Shown piece by piece: positions 52,301 to 60,957 of a stretch of 64,000 nucleotides of DNA; position 1 is the first letter of the stretch, and every line of letters starts with the position of its first letter. The notes under the pieces were generated by a model. It was not told the DNA's origin. It ran no database searches and worked only from the letters and a program-made list of their open reading frames with translations. A program made the position numbers and the translations under genes. The stretch covers positions 124,001 to 188,000 of the forward strand of contig JAJECO010000046.1 in NCBI GenBank assembly GCA_022822005.1, in the 5' to 3' direction. Source of the stretch: Candidatus Poribacteria bacterium (lineage in GTDB: Bacteria > Poribacteria > WGA-4E > PCPOR2b).

Positions 52301-52807
52301 GGTTACGACATGTACTGCAAACTCGTTGAAGAAGCAGTACAAAAACTCAAGGGTGAGGAAATCGAAGAGAGGGTAGAAACGCGCATTAACCTTCCTATCG
52401 AAGCCTATCTGCCCGATGAATATGTCCCCGACAGTCGACAGAAGGTAGCGCTTTACAAAAAGATTGCTGCCTTAGAAACGGAAGTAGACCGGAAAGAACT
52501 TGAAGAGGAGATGATAGATCGGTACGGAAAGATTCCCGAACCGGTTGAAATGCTCCTCGAAATCGCTGACTTAAAACAACTCAGTCAACAACTTGGAGTT
52601 GATGGAATCGTCGCGGGCAAGGAAACCGTCAAGGTAACATTCGACGAGGCAAAAACAAGCCTTGATCCCCGTAAGCTGATCCACCTGATTGAGCAAGATC
52701 GGCGAATCTCGATTACACCGCCTGTACGCATGGCAATCCGTATGACAGAAGTGCAGGGGAAAACACTCCTGTCTGAGCTTAAGCGTATCTTGGATAAATT
52801 GATGTGA
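49319..52807 (+). CDS. mfd: Transcription-repair coupling factor Mfd
   Basis: Mfd dislodges stalled RNA polymerase and recruits UvrA to DNA lesions. The 1162-residue product has the UvrB-like N-terminal module (about 1-300), the RNA-polymerase-interacting block KDYVVHISHGIGRYAGI (near 500), the helicase P-loop GDVGYGKTEVAL (652-663), DEEHRFG (around 753) and TLTATPIPRTL. The TRG motif region and VRTRINLPIEAYLP-like ETRINLPIEAYLPDEYV end the protein. The start is GTG at 49319, with AAGGA upstream. It is followed by three parvulin-like genes. UvrA is encoded 8 kb downstream on the same strand. Confidence 0.97.
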   Translation: MIDFLQQSNTYQSLVKALTAQFSRVECAPISLNQQADLAKPWLRGLHGASTAYLLSTLAADFADKSFLVVLPTQHEADKIIQDLPAYHFEEAHLFPQWQNFLYDGIPPTKNVVAERLICLYQLLKGDRAFIVTSIQALMHKILPQSVVESAFLTLRIGDEIAPDKVVEQLLRNGYQRVDLVEVKGELARRGDILDVYPLTTDAPIRIEFFGDEIDAIRLFDPTSQRSAPDGIDDQPKEITLCPVREIILSPETLDLWKARSEILIQDNESPKYRNAVNEITHRLETETNPDGLEALLPMLYEDTNILMDYLSPQTIVLLIEPAWMEREGAQLIEDTKELYERKLAFDQFMVSPDETFVPFESVISNLHAYPLARTSLTPPALNTEEPVEEIAFGMRPLGLPRSNYRMVMDQIKEWTDEGYFVNFLCDNPKSADRLHNILADRDLPATQTAVNIGSISEGFVNETLKFITLSEDELFGREHRRHRKTSFKEGTPLLSLIDLKEKDYVVHISHGIGRYAGIRRLDVDGKPQDFLALEYADAGRLYVPTYQIDLVQKYIGGQEDGRIRLDKLGGTSWERVKAKAQASIEQMAEELLELYAIRESRKGHAFPADAPWQKEFEVLFPYEETPDQQKAIEEVKQDMEHPRPMDRLICGDVGYGKTEVALRAAFKAVMAGKQVALLAPTTILTLQHFNTFQQRFAPFPVQVEMLNRFRTDKETKMVVEGMANGTIDIVIGTHALLSKNIKFRELGLLVVDEEHRFGVKHKERIKQLKQTVDVLTLTATPIPRTLHMSLVGIRDFSVINTPPENRLPIETYVMEYNSDVVRDAILREMERGGQIFFVHNRVQSIASIAATIQDLVPHARVCIAHGQMPERQLEKVMLEFISHKYDVLVCTMIIESGVDIPTVNTILINRADAFGLAQLYQLRGRVGRDQHQAYGYLFYPQGWAITEGAQKRLRVIEEFTDLGSGFKIALRDLEIRGTGNILGSEQHGHITAVGYDMYCKLVEEAVQKLKGEEIEERVETRINLPIEAYLPDEYVPDSRQKVALYKKIAALETEVDRKELEEEMIDRYGKIPEPVEMLLEIADLKQLSQQLGVDGIVAGKETVKVTFDEAKTSLDPRKLIHLIEQDRRISITPPVRMAIRMTEVQGKTLLSELKRILDKLM

Positions 52808-52958
52808 GCTGTAAGACGTGATGTGCGCTGCATAGCCGTGTTTGTGAGGCATACCTATCAGCGTACATGTTATTTCGAATAAGTATGAAAATACCACTAA
52901 CTGCGAAGACGGGGTCTTTGCAACCTACTTTTTTAACCAGAAAGGAACAACACACACA

Positions 52959-53921
52959 ATGAAAAAAATATTGATAATTTTCGTCGTGGCTGTGGCAATC
53001 GGTTTGAGTAGTCCCGCCCCATCGGGATCGCAAGATGTAGCTGGACCGATGGACGAAAGCCAAGTTGTTGTAGCCCGGTACGAATGGAACGGTACACACG
53101 AAATTTCGCTTGCAGCACTTAATGCGGAAATTGCGGCACTACCGGCATACAAACAGAAAAACTATCGATCCAAAGCCGCCAAGCTAATATTTCTTGAGGA
53201 CATGATCAATCAAAAGCTGATGCTCCTCGCAGCGAATGAGGCAGGATTCGATAAAAATAAGGAGTACCTCAAAAAAGGTGATGACTATAAACATCAGTTA
53301 ATGGTTGAACGCTTGACCGAGATCGAGGTTGACGAAAAAATTCTCGTCAACGACGATAGACTCCGACAGTATTACGAGGAAAACAAAGATGTGTATGTGG
53401 ATAAGGAACAAGTGCGAGCAACCTGCGTCACGGTATTCGATAAAGAGCTCGCACAGACAACGCTGGAAGAGATTCAAGCCGGTAAGGATATCTTTGATGC
53501 AGCGAAGGAACTTTCAGAAAAAGGTGTATTGACCGGTCCGGGCTCAAATCCGGATGATCCAGGCAACACCGGTCTCTTTACTCGAGACGTTTCCGCACGC
53601 GCACAGGCATTCGTTGACGAGGTCTTTGCAATGGAAGTCGGTGAAATGACCGAAGAAGTTTTTGAGCAGGACGTCGAAGAGGCCACCTATTATATGATTT
53701 TCCGAAAGGAAGAACACCAGCCAGAACGCCAACAAACCTTTGAAGAGGTTAAGCCTCGACTTAAGTATCCGTTAAAACGCGAGATGAAGCGGAAGCGCAT
53801 CCTTGAATGGCTCGAAGTGCTTACTGCAGAGGCTAAACTCACAACGTATCCAGAACTGCTCCCTCCACCGGTGACACCCGAAGAGGAAGAAGATCCAGAA
53901 AATGAGCAATCTGAGCAGTAG
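52959..53921 (+). CDS. Periplasmic SurA/PpiC-like chaperone, paralog 1
   Basis: A 320-residue exported protein with a signal peptide (MKKILIIFVVAVAIGLSSPA). SurA-type helices occupy about 45-130 (LNAEIAALPAYKQKNYRSKA, then MINQKLMLLAANEAGFD). A parvulin-like domain covers about 148-250 (QVRATCVTVFDKELAQTTLE, GLFTRDVSARAQAFVDEVFA, EVGEMTEEVF). The usual first active-site histidine is absent, so isomerase activity is doubtful. The C-terminus is acidic. It is the first of three related genes between mfd and the LptD-like gene. An AGAAAGGAAC site lies upstream. Confidence 0.82.
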   Translation: MKKILIIFVVAVAIGLSSPAPSGSQDVAGPMDESQVVVARYEWNGTHEISLAALNAEIAALPAYKQKNYRSKAAKLIFLEDMINQKLMLLAANEAGFDKNKEYLKKGDDYKHQLMVERLTEIEVDEKILVNDDRLRQYYEENKDVYVDKEQVRATCVTVFDKELAQTTLEEIQAGKDIFDAAKELSEKGVLTGPGSNPDDPGNTGLFTRDVSARAQAFVDEVFAMEVGEMTEEVFEQDVEEATYYMIFRKEEHQPERQQTFEEVKPRLKYPLKREMKRKRILEWLEVLTAEAKLTTYPELLPPPVTPEEEEDPENEQSEQ

Positions 53922-54027
53922 GAAGACGCAAAATGGACCAGACTCATCGTGCACAGAAGTTGACTGGAGATAGTCATCAAAATTGGGTAACTATATATCA
54001 CGCAAAATTTTTTATGGAGGTATAACT

Positions 54028-55020
54028 GTGAAGTTATTGGGAATTATCGGTTTTATCTTAGTCGGTGCCGCGGTTATTAGTATTTCGTTGAACGGTTGCG
54101 GTGGAAAAGCTGGGGCTGAAGGTACCGTGATCGCTGAATTTGAATGGGATGGAAAACATCATATCACGCTTGAAGAGATGCTCCAAGAAATAAGCGAACT
54201 CCCTAGCTACAAACAACCACAGTATCAGGAAGCAGAAGGTGGATATGAGGAATATATGAATCTAATGGCGGAGAGCCGTCTCATACTTTGCCTTGCCAAG
54301 GATAAGAAACTTGACGAGGATCCTGTGGTTCTGAAAAAAGTGCAGGACTATTACCATGAACTGCTCGTTGACAGAATCACAGAAATCGAAGTAGAGGAGA
54401 AAATTAAGCTGACCGAGGAAGATTACCAGGCCTATTATGAAGAAAATAAAGGTGATTACCTCGTGCCGGAAAAGGTACGACTGACCTGCATCACCGTCCA
54501 AAATGAGGAACGAGCAAACGAGGTCTTTCAACGAATCAAAGATGGGGAAGACATCGCTGAGCTTGCTAAGGAACTCGCGGCAAATGGGGAGTTAATTGGC
54601 CCAGGATCAAATAACGAAATCCCGGGCGACACCGACTTTTTCGATGACACGATGTATTCACGGCGCGCAAAGCCTTTTAGCGATGCAGCATTTGAATTGG
54701 AAGTCGGTCAGATGAACGACGAGATTCTCCATGTCGAACTTGACGAGGAACACTATTATCTAATTTTTCGTAAGGAGGAAGTCCAGCCGGAACGCCAGCA
54801 AACGCTTGAGGAAAATAGTGTACGACGCAATGTGGAAAGACATGTCGAGAACCAGAGGCGTGAAGAACTTATGACCGACTGGCTGATCCGACTTCATGAG
54901 CAGGCGGAGGTTAAAACTTTTGCAGATCGAATCCCTGATACACCGGAGCCGGAAGAGGAAGCAGAAACGGAATCAAATGATGAGAGTGACGCTTCTGCCG
55001 AACCTGAAACAGAACAGTAA
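54028..55020 (+). CDS. SurA/PpiC-like lipoprotein, paralog 2
   Basis: A 330-residue lipoprotein. GTG 54028 has GGAGG 7 bases upstream; the signal ends at LNGCG, so the cysteine would be lipidated. The mature part resembles paralog 1: SELPSYKQPQYQE aligns to ALPAYKQKNYRS, LTCITVQNEERANEVFQRIKDG is the parvulin start and LEVGQMNDEIL lies near its end. Histidines usual in active parvulins are missing. The C-terminal 30 residues are Glu/Asp rich. Because it is lipid-anchored it would work at a membrane, unlike paralog 1. Confidence 0.82.
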   Translation: MKLLGIIGFILVGAAVISISLNGCGGKAGAEGTVIAEFEWDGKHHITLEEMLQEISELPSYKQPQYQEAEGGYEEYMNLMAESRLILCLAKDKKLDEDPVVLKKVQDYYHELLVDRITEIEVEEKIKLTEEDYQAYYEENKGDYLVPEKVRLTCITVQNEERANEVFQRIKDGEDIAELAKELAANGELIGPGSNNEIPGDTDFFDDTMYSRRAKPFSDAAFELEVGQMNDEILHVELDEEHYYLIFRKEEVQPERQQTLEENSVRRNVERHVENQRREELMTDWLIRLHEQAEVKTFADRIPDTPEPEEEAETESNDESDASAEPETEQ

Positions 55021-55060
55021 AACGTCAACCCCTGAATGAATCAAGGAGGTATGTCCCCAA

Positions 55061-56371
55061 ATGAAGATATTGCGCTTCTGTGCGCTGATTCTACTGATCT
55101 TTTATTGCGGGATCAATCCTGTGGATGCGCGAAGGTTTGATCAGATCGTCGCGTATGTCAACGAAGATGTGATCACCAGGTGGGAACTCGACAGCGTTGT
55201 TAAGCAAAAAGGGCTGGAACTTCAGCAAATTTACCGATTCAGTGAACGCGAAGCAATGCAAAAGGCAGAGGAGGAACGAGCCGCACTCCTCGACCAATTG
55301 ATCCGTCAAATGCTTCTCGTTGAAACGGCATTAACGCTAAAAATCGAAATCACGGAGGCTGAAGTTGAGCAATATCTGCAAAACTTCAAAGACCAGTATA
55401 AGATTGAGACTGAAGCGGAACTTGCTCAAGCATTAAAGAAGGAAGGTTACACGCTGATGTCTTTCCGTGAACAGGCTAAACGCAACCTGATGGCGGACAG
55501 ACTCGTCATGCAACGTATCCTCCCAAGGCTACAAATACGGGATTCAGATATACAGAAGTTTTTTGAAGAAAACCGTTCGCAATTGCCCACTAAAACGGAT
55601 AGCGTCCACCTCCGACACATCTTCGTTGCTTTCAAGCCAAGCGAGGCAGATCGAACCCTCGCCCTCGGGAAAATCAACACGATTCTTCAAGAATTAGAGG
55701 CTGGAGCAGATTTTGAGAAACTTGCGCAAGCCTATGCTGATGCTGAACATAGACAAGCAGGGATTGGGGTATTGAACGAACTCCCCATATCAGAAGTAAG
55801 CGTCCTCTCTGCCACCTTCCGTGATGCACTTTCCGGGCTTAACGCCGGCGAGATTAGCGAGCCGGTTGAAGGCAACGATGGGTTTTATCTCTTCAAAGTC
55901 GAGCGCAAAGATGAGCAGATCGTCGCTTTTCGTCATCTCGTTATCAGTTTGAAGCCGAGTGAGGAGGCGATTGAAGCCGCTTATGAACGCGCAGATAGTC
56001 TCTTGCAGCGGCTAAATCAGGGTGAAGATTTCGACACGCTCGCACGACAATATTCCGACGATGCACAGACAAAGGCCAACGGTGGTGACCTCGGGATTCG
56101 CTCCCTCAGCGAATTAAATCCCGACACTCGAAAAATTATCGAAGGACTCTCCATTGGATCACATAGTACGCCGATCAGAACGACGTACGGTGTGCATATC
56201 TTTAAGATCGATAGCCGCGCTGCCCCTGAGTTAAGTGATGCTGAAAAAGACCAGATCCGGATGATGCTGCGTCAGCAAAAGTTCCAAGAGGAATGGCAAA
56301 TCTACACGGATCTGCTTAAGGAAAATTCCTTCATAAAAATTAAATCTGAATTATTTGATAGCGAGGATTGA
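55061..56371 (+). CDS. SurA-like chaperone with two parvulin domains
   Basis: A 436-residue periplasmic chaperone like SurA. The signal peptide is at 1-23. The SurA N-terminal domain (24-165) begins RRFDQIVAYVNEDVITRWEL. Parvulin domain 1 starts at about 181 with VHLRHIFVAFKPSEA, and parvulin domain 2 at about 288 with FRHLVISLKPSEEAIEAAYE. Domain 2 has the fuller active-site set: FRHLVIS, GGDLGIRS and YGVHIFKI. SurA escorts beta-barrel proteins, LptD among them. GGAGGT precedes the ATG. The LptD-like gene follows 78 bases later. Confidence 0.9.
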   Translation: MKILRFCALILLIFYCGINPVDARRFDQIVAYVNEDVITRWELDSVVKQKGLELQQIYRFSEREAMQKAEEERAALLDQLIRQMLLVETALTLKIEITEAEVEQYLQNFKDQYKIETEAELAQALKKEGYTLMSFREQAKRNLMADRLVMQRILPRLQIRDSDIQKFFEENRSQLPTKTDSVHLRHIFVAFKPSEADRTLALGKINTILQELEAGADFEKLAQAYADAEHRQAGIGVLNELPISEVSVLSATFRDALSGLNAGEISEPVEGNDGFYLFKVERKDEQIVAFRHLVISLKPSEEAIEAAYERADSLLQRLNQGEDFDTLARQYSDDAQTKANGGDLGIRSLSELNPDTRKIIEGLSIGSHSTPIRTTYGVHIFKIDSRAAPELSDAEKDQIRMMLRQQKFQEEWQIYTDLLKENSFIKIKSELFDSED

Positions 56372-56449
56372 GGCAGAAAAATCCGACTTTCGGATAGACT
56401 CTATTGCTTTCGAATAGTTGATACTACAGCGTAGCAGAGGGAAAATAGG

Positions 56450-59400
56450 ATGGAGAGGAGGGAACAACGGAAATGGCAAGAGATTGTAGGCAATGCAGAG
56501 AAATCGACCAGCCGATTTCCTAACCCTCCCTGCTTCCAATTCCTTGATCGATTATTGCGGGAAACGCGCCATGTCCTACGTTTTGGTCCCCGTGTATCCC
56601 GTCTCGGCCTGTGTGTCCTATTAGTTGCGATTTTCACGCTTAGCCTAACCTTGTCCGTGGGCGAATTAGCCGCCCAAACCGACCCTCTTTCTACCACCGA
56701 TGAAGAGGTGCCCAGCGCCCAAACTGAGCCGCCACCAGAAACCTCCTCAACCACAGATTCACCCACTCCCGAAACTTCCACCGATGCGGATGATGCCCCA
56801 TCCGCAGTACCTCCTGAAGAAACATCAGAACCTCCACCAGCGACAGATCCACCTACGCCTGACGAACCCGCCCAAGCCAGTCGAAAACTCGATCCGGAAA
56901 ACATGACACCTGAAGCGGGGGACCTCCTCGCAAAAGGCGACGATCTTTCCTTCCACAAAAATCTGATCCAGATTCACGGAAACGGATTAATCAAATATGA
57001 CGAAGTCATACTCTATGCAGACCACATCTGGGCGGATTTCGATGAAAATGTCATGCGGGCAGCGGGAAACGTACACCTATTCGTTGGAAAGGAAGAAACT
57101 TTTGCAAACGAACTGGTTTATAACCTTGAGACGAAAAAAGGAATTGTTCGTGAGGGCTTCACATTCAGCGACCCGTGGTACTATCGCGGCACGGAAATTT
57201 TCAAGATCGAAGATGATGAATCCTATATCCGTGGTGGTGCTCTGACGACATGTTCCCTCAAACACCCCCATTACTACTTCAGCGCGTCACAGATTATCGT
57301 CAAAGTAAACAGAGAGTTGATTGCCAAAAATATTGTCCTGAGAGTTGGGGGCATTCCGCTCTTCTATTTTCCTGCCTACCGTCGTGATTTGCGCCAAGAA
57401 GACAAAATTGCAAAAGTAATCGTCAAAATCGGAACAAATAGCCATCAAGGGGTATTCCTCAGCGTAATTTTACCGCTTGCACGCCGCTTTCGCTATGACG
57501 GTGCTCTGCTGTTTGATCATTCCAGTCGTCGGGGAAGCGGCACCGGTTTTGACGGAAAATATCGGGTAAACGATGCCAAGATTCAAGAAATCATCGTCCC
57601 TCTGCCTCCCAATGCAACGCCAAGTGAGCGAACAAAATTGGAAGAGAAGGCACAAGAGTTAGCAGACCGTCTTGATGGCGAGTATGACCGGTACAAGCTG
57701 CGCCAACTCTTCCTGGAGTATAAGATTTCCGAAGAAGACATCGCCGCTGCTCGCGAAAAGGCGGACAACACCTATATTCAATTACAGGAAGCAGATGCAG
57801 ATTTTGCAGCAATTGCACAAGAGAAATCGACTGATCAGGAAACACGCTTTCAGGGAGGCGATATGGGGTTTCTGGTGCCCGGAGAACGGGATGAAGAAGG
57901 TGAACTTCGACTGGACCCTATCCTCGAAGAAGCGGTTTTTCAACTGGAGCCGGGGGAAATTACGCCGGTTCTCAGCACGGAATCTGGTTACCACATCTTG
58001 AAGGTTGATCATGTGCTTGATGTGTACGGCGAACGAGAATTCCAGATCAGCCGAATTGATATAGCGATTGAACCGAGTCAAGAAACCCGTAACACAATCC
58101 AAAGCACTGCAAAGGAAATCCAAGAACGTGCAGAGGCAGGAGAGACGCTTGAAGAACTGGCAAAACAATATGAGGGAGTTGAAATCTCCGAAGCTAACGA
58201 CGGCGCAGGCTTTCTGCTGAATGAAATGGATCGGCGTTGGAAACACCCCGTAAGTCGACTAGAAGGACCCGGAGCAGTAACGTGGCCCGTGAACACCGAG
58301 CGGGGTACCTACATCTTTGAATTAATCGAAAAGGAACCGACCCCGACCTTTGAAGAAATCGCACGTCAGTTTGAAATGGAGTGGGCAGCCATGGAGGCGG
58401 AATTCGGGCAGCCGCCAACGACAGAAAACAGTGAAATAGAACAACCAAAAGAGGGAACGGATGAACAGAGCGATAGGGATCGCAATATAAGCGCAGAAGA
58501 AGATAGTACGCAGATCGTTCGGGAGCCTGATAAAACTGAGGAAGATGAGACCGCGGAATTGCCCGAAGGAGCGGCGGAAGAGGAACCGCTACAGGTCTAC
58601 CAGAAATACGATTATCGAGGAAAGTGGGAGATGCCGACCGTAATCCACTCACAAGCACAGCGACTCTACAGTGGTGATCATACCGGAATAATCAATACCC
58701 GCAAAGGGTATCGTCTGATTAAGATCGATAAAAGACGCACTTATCGAGGAGATCTTTACTTCTACACCAACGATGAATTTTCTTACGATCGCCGAAGACC
58801 GTTCAAAACTGGACGGCGATGGAATATGCGATGGGGACACCGGCACACCTTCTACACCCCTTGGGATAGTCGAGCAAGATCGCGACGACCTGTGAGTTTT
58901 GTGGGGCGTGTAGCGTGGCGCGCAAGAGAATTTGAAGAGGAGGGATTCGGAATCAATGAATCGGCGGTTAATTCTTTTGGTGTGCTCACATGGGGAAATG
59001 CCTTTTCTGGACTGGATCATGAGGATAAAGACCAAGACGGAAACCTAAAATTTTCGTACAAGACACTCGGAGAGTTCTTAGGACGGTTGCAGGTTAACCA
59101 CACCTTAAACCTTAGTGACGAAGGCACAACAAACCTACAAAAGTTACCCGCGCTTGAACTTTCGCTTTCGCGTATGCGCTTAGATGGCCTGCCCGTTTTC
59201 AAGACTATCAATTCGCATCTGACTAAAGCTTCCGAAGCATTGCACACCGACCTTCCGATTCTTTCGATGTTCGCTTTTCCAACGCTTGAGAGCACCAGTT
59301 TTGATTTAGATGTAGGTCTCGGTAACTTTTTCCGCGAACGATTTCGAGACGAAGAGAACATCTACCTGCAAACGATGGATCTCGGTTTTGATCTCCGTAA

Positions 59401-60406
59401 ACAATCCGTCCTACAAATTATCCCAAATCGCGAGTTGCGGCTCGACATGGATCTCGACACCAACCTTATCTGGCATGACAAAGACCGAGAAGGAAACCAG
59501 AATATTTTCCGGAGTATATACAGCTCACGACTGTCTGCCAGTAATCTACTGTTTCGGATCTATGACATCAGTTTTATTCCGGGAGCGCGCCGAATGCGCC
59601 ATCAGATCAACTCAAGGGTATCGTTTGATTACTCACCGCCTGTCGAAAGGGAAGACGCCCCCCAACTCTATCCCTTTGGGCCCAGCGTCTACTTCTTTGA
59701 AAGGAAAAACCTCTCTTATAACTTCGATACCAGTATTGAAGTTAAAACTCGCGGCAGCAGATCTGCGCTTCGTGTGCTTCATTTTAATACGCGAATTGCG
59801 GCGGATTTTACCAAATTTGAGGCGTTGGGTGAACGTCGGTACGTACCGATTGAAAGTAGGATGACGATAGTTCCGCTGGCGAGCCGAAACCTGAATATCA
59901 CGCTCACGTCGACACATGATCCGAATGAATCGCGCTACGATGGAAAACGACTCAAGCAGGTCGGTTTCCGATCTAATGTCAGTTACCGCCGTGAAAAATG
60001 GAACTTCACGTTTGGAAACGCCTTCAACAAAAGGACACAACGCGCCTTCCGAAGCCTCACCGGTAGTCTACGGATCCGCCCGAGCCATCTATTCGAATTG
60101 AACCTCAGCGTCAACTACGACTGGATCGAAAAACAGTTCTATTCACAAAGCATAACGTTCCGGCGAAACTTACACAATTGGAATATGACAATCCGATGGC
60201 ACCGCATCGGGATTAAGCGGGAACCTCCCTTCGATAACGTGCGACAAGATTTCACCTTTCAGATTAACCTGATTGCCGAACCTGCTGCCTCGGTTGGAGT
60301 TGGCTATGACGCCACAACGGATACATGGGGATTCCGTACCCTGCCAGCCGGTGTACCTTACGACTCCTTCGGTGTCGGCAATTCACTTGGCAGATCTTAC
60401 TTCTAA
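56450..60406 (+). CDS. lptD: LptD/OstA-like outer-membrane protein with internal parvulin-like domains
   Basis: A 1318-residue protein. A long cytoplasmic-like start (1-50) precedes a membrane or signal helix (about 50-72). A Pro/Thr/Glu-rich linker (75-150) follows, then an OstA jelly roll (about 160-340, ending in the LptD-like GGIPLFYFPAYRRDLRQED). Strands resembling the first part of the LptD barrel follow (SHQGVFLSVILPLA, YDGALLFDHSSRRGSGTGF). From about 377 to 760 there are parvulin-like units (GGDMGFLVPGERDEEGELRL, then FQISRIDIAIEPSQE) and an acidic linker. The rest of the barrel runs from about 765 to the terminal SYF. Typical LptD is 700-900 residues. The protein inserts lipopolysaccharide in the outer leaflet. 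Confidence 0.83.
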   Translation: MERREQRKWQEIVGNAEKSTSRFPNPPCFQFLDRLLRETRHVLRFGPRVSRLGLCVLLVAIFTLSLTLSVGELAAQTDPLSTTDEEVPSAQTEPPPETSSTTDSPTPETSTDADDAPSAVPPEETSEPPPATDPPTPDEPAQASRKLDPENMTPEAGDLLAKGDDLSFHKNLIQIHGNGLIKYDEVILYADHIWADFDENVMRAAGNVHLFVGKEETFANELVYNLETKKGIVREGFTFSDPWYYRGTEIFKIEDDESYIRGGALTTCSLKHPHYYFSASQIIVKVNRELIAKNIVLRVGGIPLFYFPAYRRDLRQEDKIAKVIVKIGTNSHQGVFLSVILPLARRFRYDGALLFDHSSRRGSGTGFDGKYRVNDAKIQEIIVPLPPNATPSERTKLEEKAQELADRLDGEYDRYKLRQLFLEYKISEEDIAAAREKADNTYIQLQEADADFAAIAQEKSTDQETRFQGGDMGFLVPGERDEEGELRLDPILEEAVFQLEPGEITPVLSTESGYHILKVDHVLDVYGEREFQISRIDIAIEPSQETRNTIQSTAKEIQERAEAGETLEELAKQYEGVEISEANDGAGFLLNEMDRRWKHPVSRLEGPGAVTWPVNTERGTYIFELIEKEPTPTFEEIARQFEMEWAAMEAEFGQPPTTENSEIEQPKEGTDEQSDRDRNISAEEDSTQIVREPDKTEEDETAELPEGAAEEEPLQVYQKYDYRGKWEMPTVIHSQAQRLYSGDHTGIINTRKGYRLIKIDKRRTYRGDLYFYTNDEFSYDRRRPFKTGRRWNMRWGHRHTFYTPWDSRARSRRPVSFVGRVAWRAREFEEEGFGINESAVNSFGVLTWGNAFSGLDHEDKDQDGNLKFSYKTLGEFLGRLQVNHTLNLSDEGTTNLQKLPALELSLSRMRLDGLPVFKTINSHLTKASEALHTDLPILSMFAFPTLESTSFDLDVGLGNFFRERFRDEENIYLQTMDLGFDLRKQSVLQIIPNRELRLDMDLDTNLIWHDKDREGNQNIFRSIYSSRLSASNLLFRIYDISFIPGARRMRHQINSRVSFDYSPPVEREDAPQLYPFGPSVYFFERKNLSYNFDTSIEVKTRGSRSALRVLHFNTRIAADFTKFEALGERRYVPIESRMTIVPLASRNLNITLTSTHDPNESRYDGKRLKQVGFRSNVSYRREKWNFTFGNAFNKRTQRAFRSLTGSLRIRPSHLFELNLSVNYDWIEKQFYSQSITFRRNLHNWNMTIRWHRIGIKREPPFDNVRQDFTFQINLIAEPAASVGVGYDATTDTWGFRTLPAGVPYDSFGVGNSLGRSYF

Positions 60407-60520
60407 TGCTAAATCTACCGTGCGGAAATGAGTAGTTTTCTTTCTTAGTAGCGTTCCTTCGCGCTGACTGGGATATGCCCCCACCACCAAACAGAAACTA
60501 TGATCTCGCGTAACGCCATC

Positions 60521-60554
60521 AAAGCCTTGTCTTGCACAATCAGGATGAGGCTTT
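60521..60554 (+). terminator. Possible terminator after the LptD-like gene
   Basis: AAAGCCT (60521-60527) pairs with AGGCTTT (60548-60554), around a 20-base loop, and TTT follows. The long loop and short stem make it moderate only. Confidence 0.45.
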
Positions 60555-60573
60555 TTTGTCCCTCAATTTTCTC

Positions 60574-60602
60574 TTGACCACTTAACGTATATGTGCTATA
60601 TT
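60574..60602 (+). promoter_or_regulatory. Strong promoter 350 bases upstream of uvrA
   Basis: TTGACC (60574-60579) and TATATT (60597-60602) have a 17-base spacer. Transcription would start near 60609, leaving a leader of about 350 bases before uvrA or a separate short RNA. Confidence 0.65.
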
Positions 60603-60663
60603 AGAAAACATGAAATTATGAGGGAATGTCCTCAACGCCGCTTCAGTGTCTCCCTACCTGCTA

Positions 60664-60820
60664 CCCTTCCCTCTGTCGCGATAGGGCTATTCAGTTTTAG
60701 GCTTATTACCCATTTTGTTTGAAAAGTCGGAGTCGGGAAGTCGCTCCTATATCGACGTGTCGGGATTGGGAAATCCCTCCTACAGAAAAACTAAATGACC
60801 CTACTGTCGCGAGAAAGGGT
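60664..60820 (+). other. Twin hairpins with loop CTGTCGCGA
   Basis: CTGTCGCGA occurs at 60673-60681, framed by CCCT and AGGG, and again at 60804-60812, framed by ACCCT and AGGGT. Both are loops on GC stems of 4-5 pairs. TCGCGA is self-complementary, so the loops could pair. They lie between the promoter at 60574 and the uvrA start. Confidence 0.5.
60727..60785 (-). repeat. Repeat R2, tandem copies 2 and 3
   Basis: Minus-strand 60785-60760 gives CTGTAGGAGGGATTTCCCAA plus TCCCGA, matching 26768-26793 at 24 of 26. Minus-strand 60749-60727 (TAGGAGCGACTTCCCGACTC plus CGA) is a second, more degenerate copy. Confidence 0.65.
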
Positions 60821-60821
60821 G

Positions 60822-60850
60822 TTGTCGATGCCTGAAATCTATGGTAAAAT
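60822..60850 (+). promoter_or_regulatory. Promoter directly upstream of uvrA
   Basis: TTGTCG (60822-60827) and TAAAAT (60845-60850) have a 17-base spacer, about 107 bases before the ATG. No clear SOS operator was seen. Confidence 0.55.
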
Positions 60851-60957
60851 GGAACTTACCAACCACCTAAGTTTGAAAAGCCATTAGTATGCAGAATCTC
60901 GCCAGATAGGTCGAATCACCTCTAATCACGGAAAGCCCTTCAGTCAAAGGAAATTCA

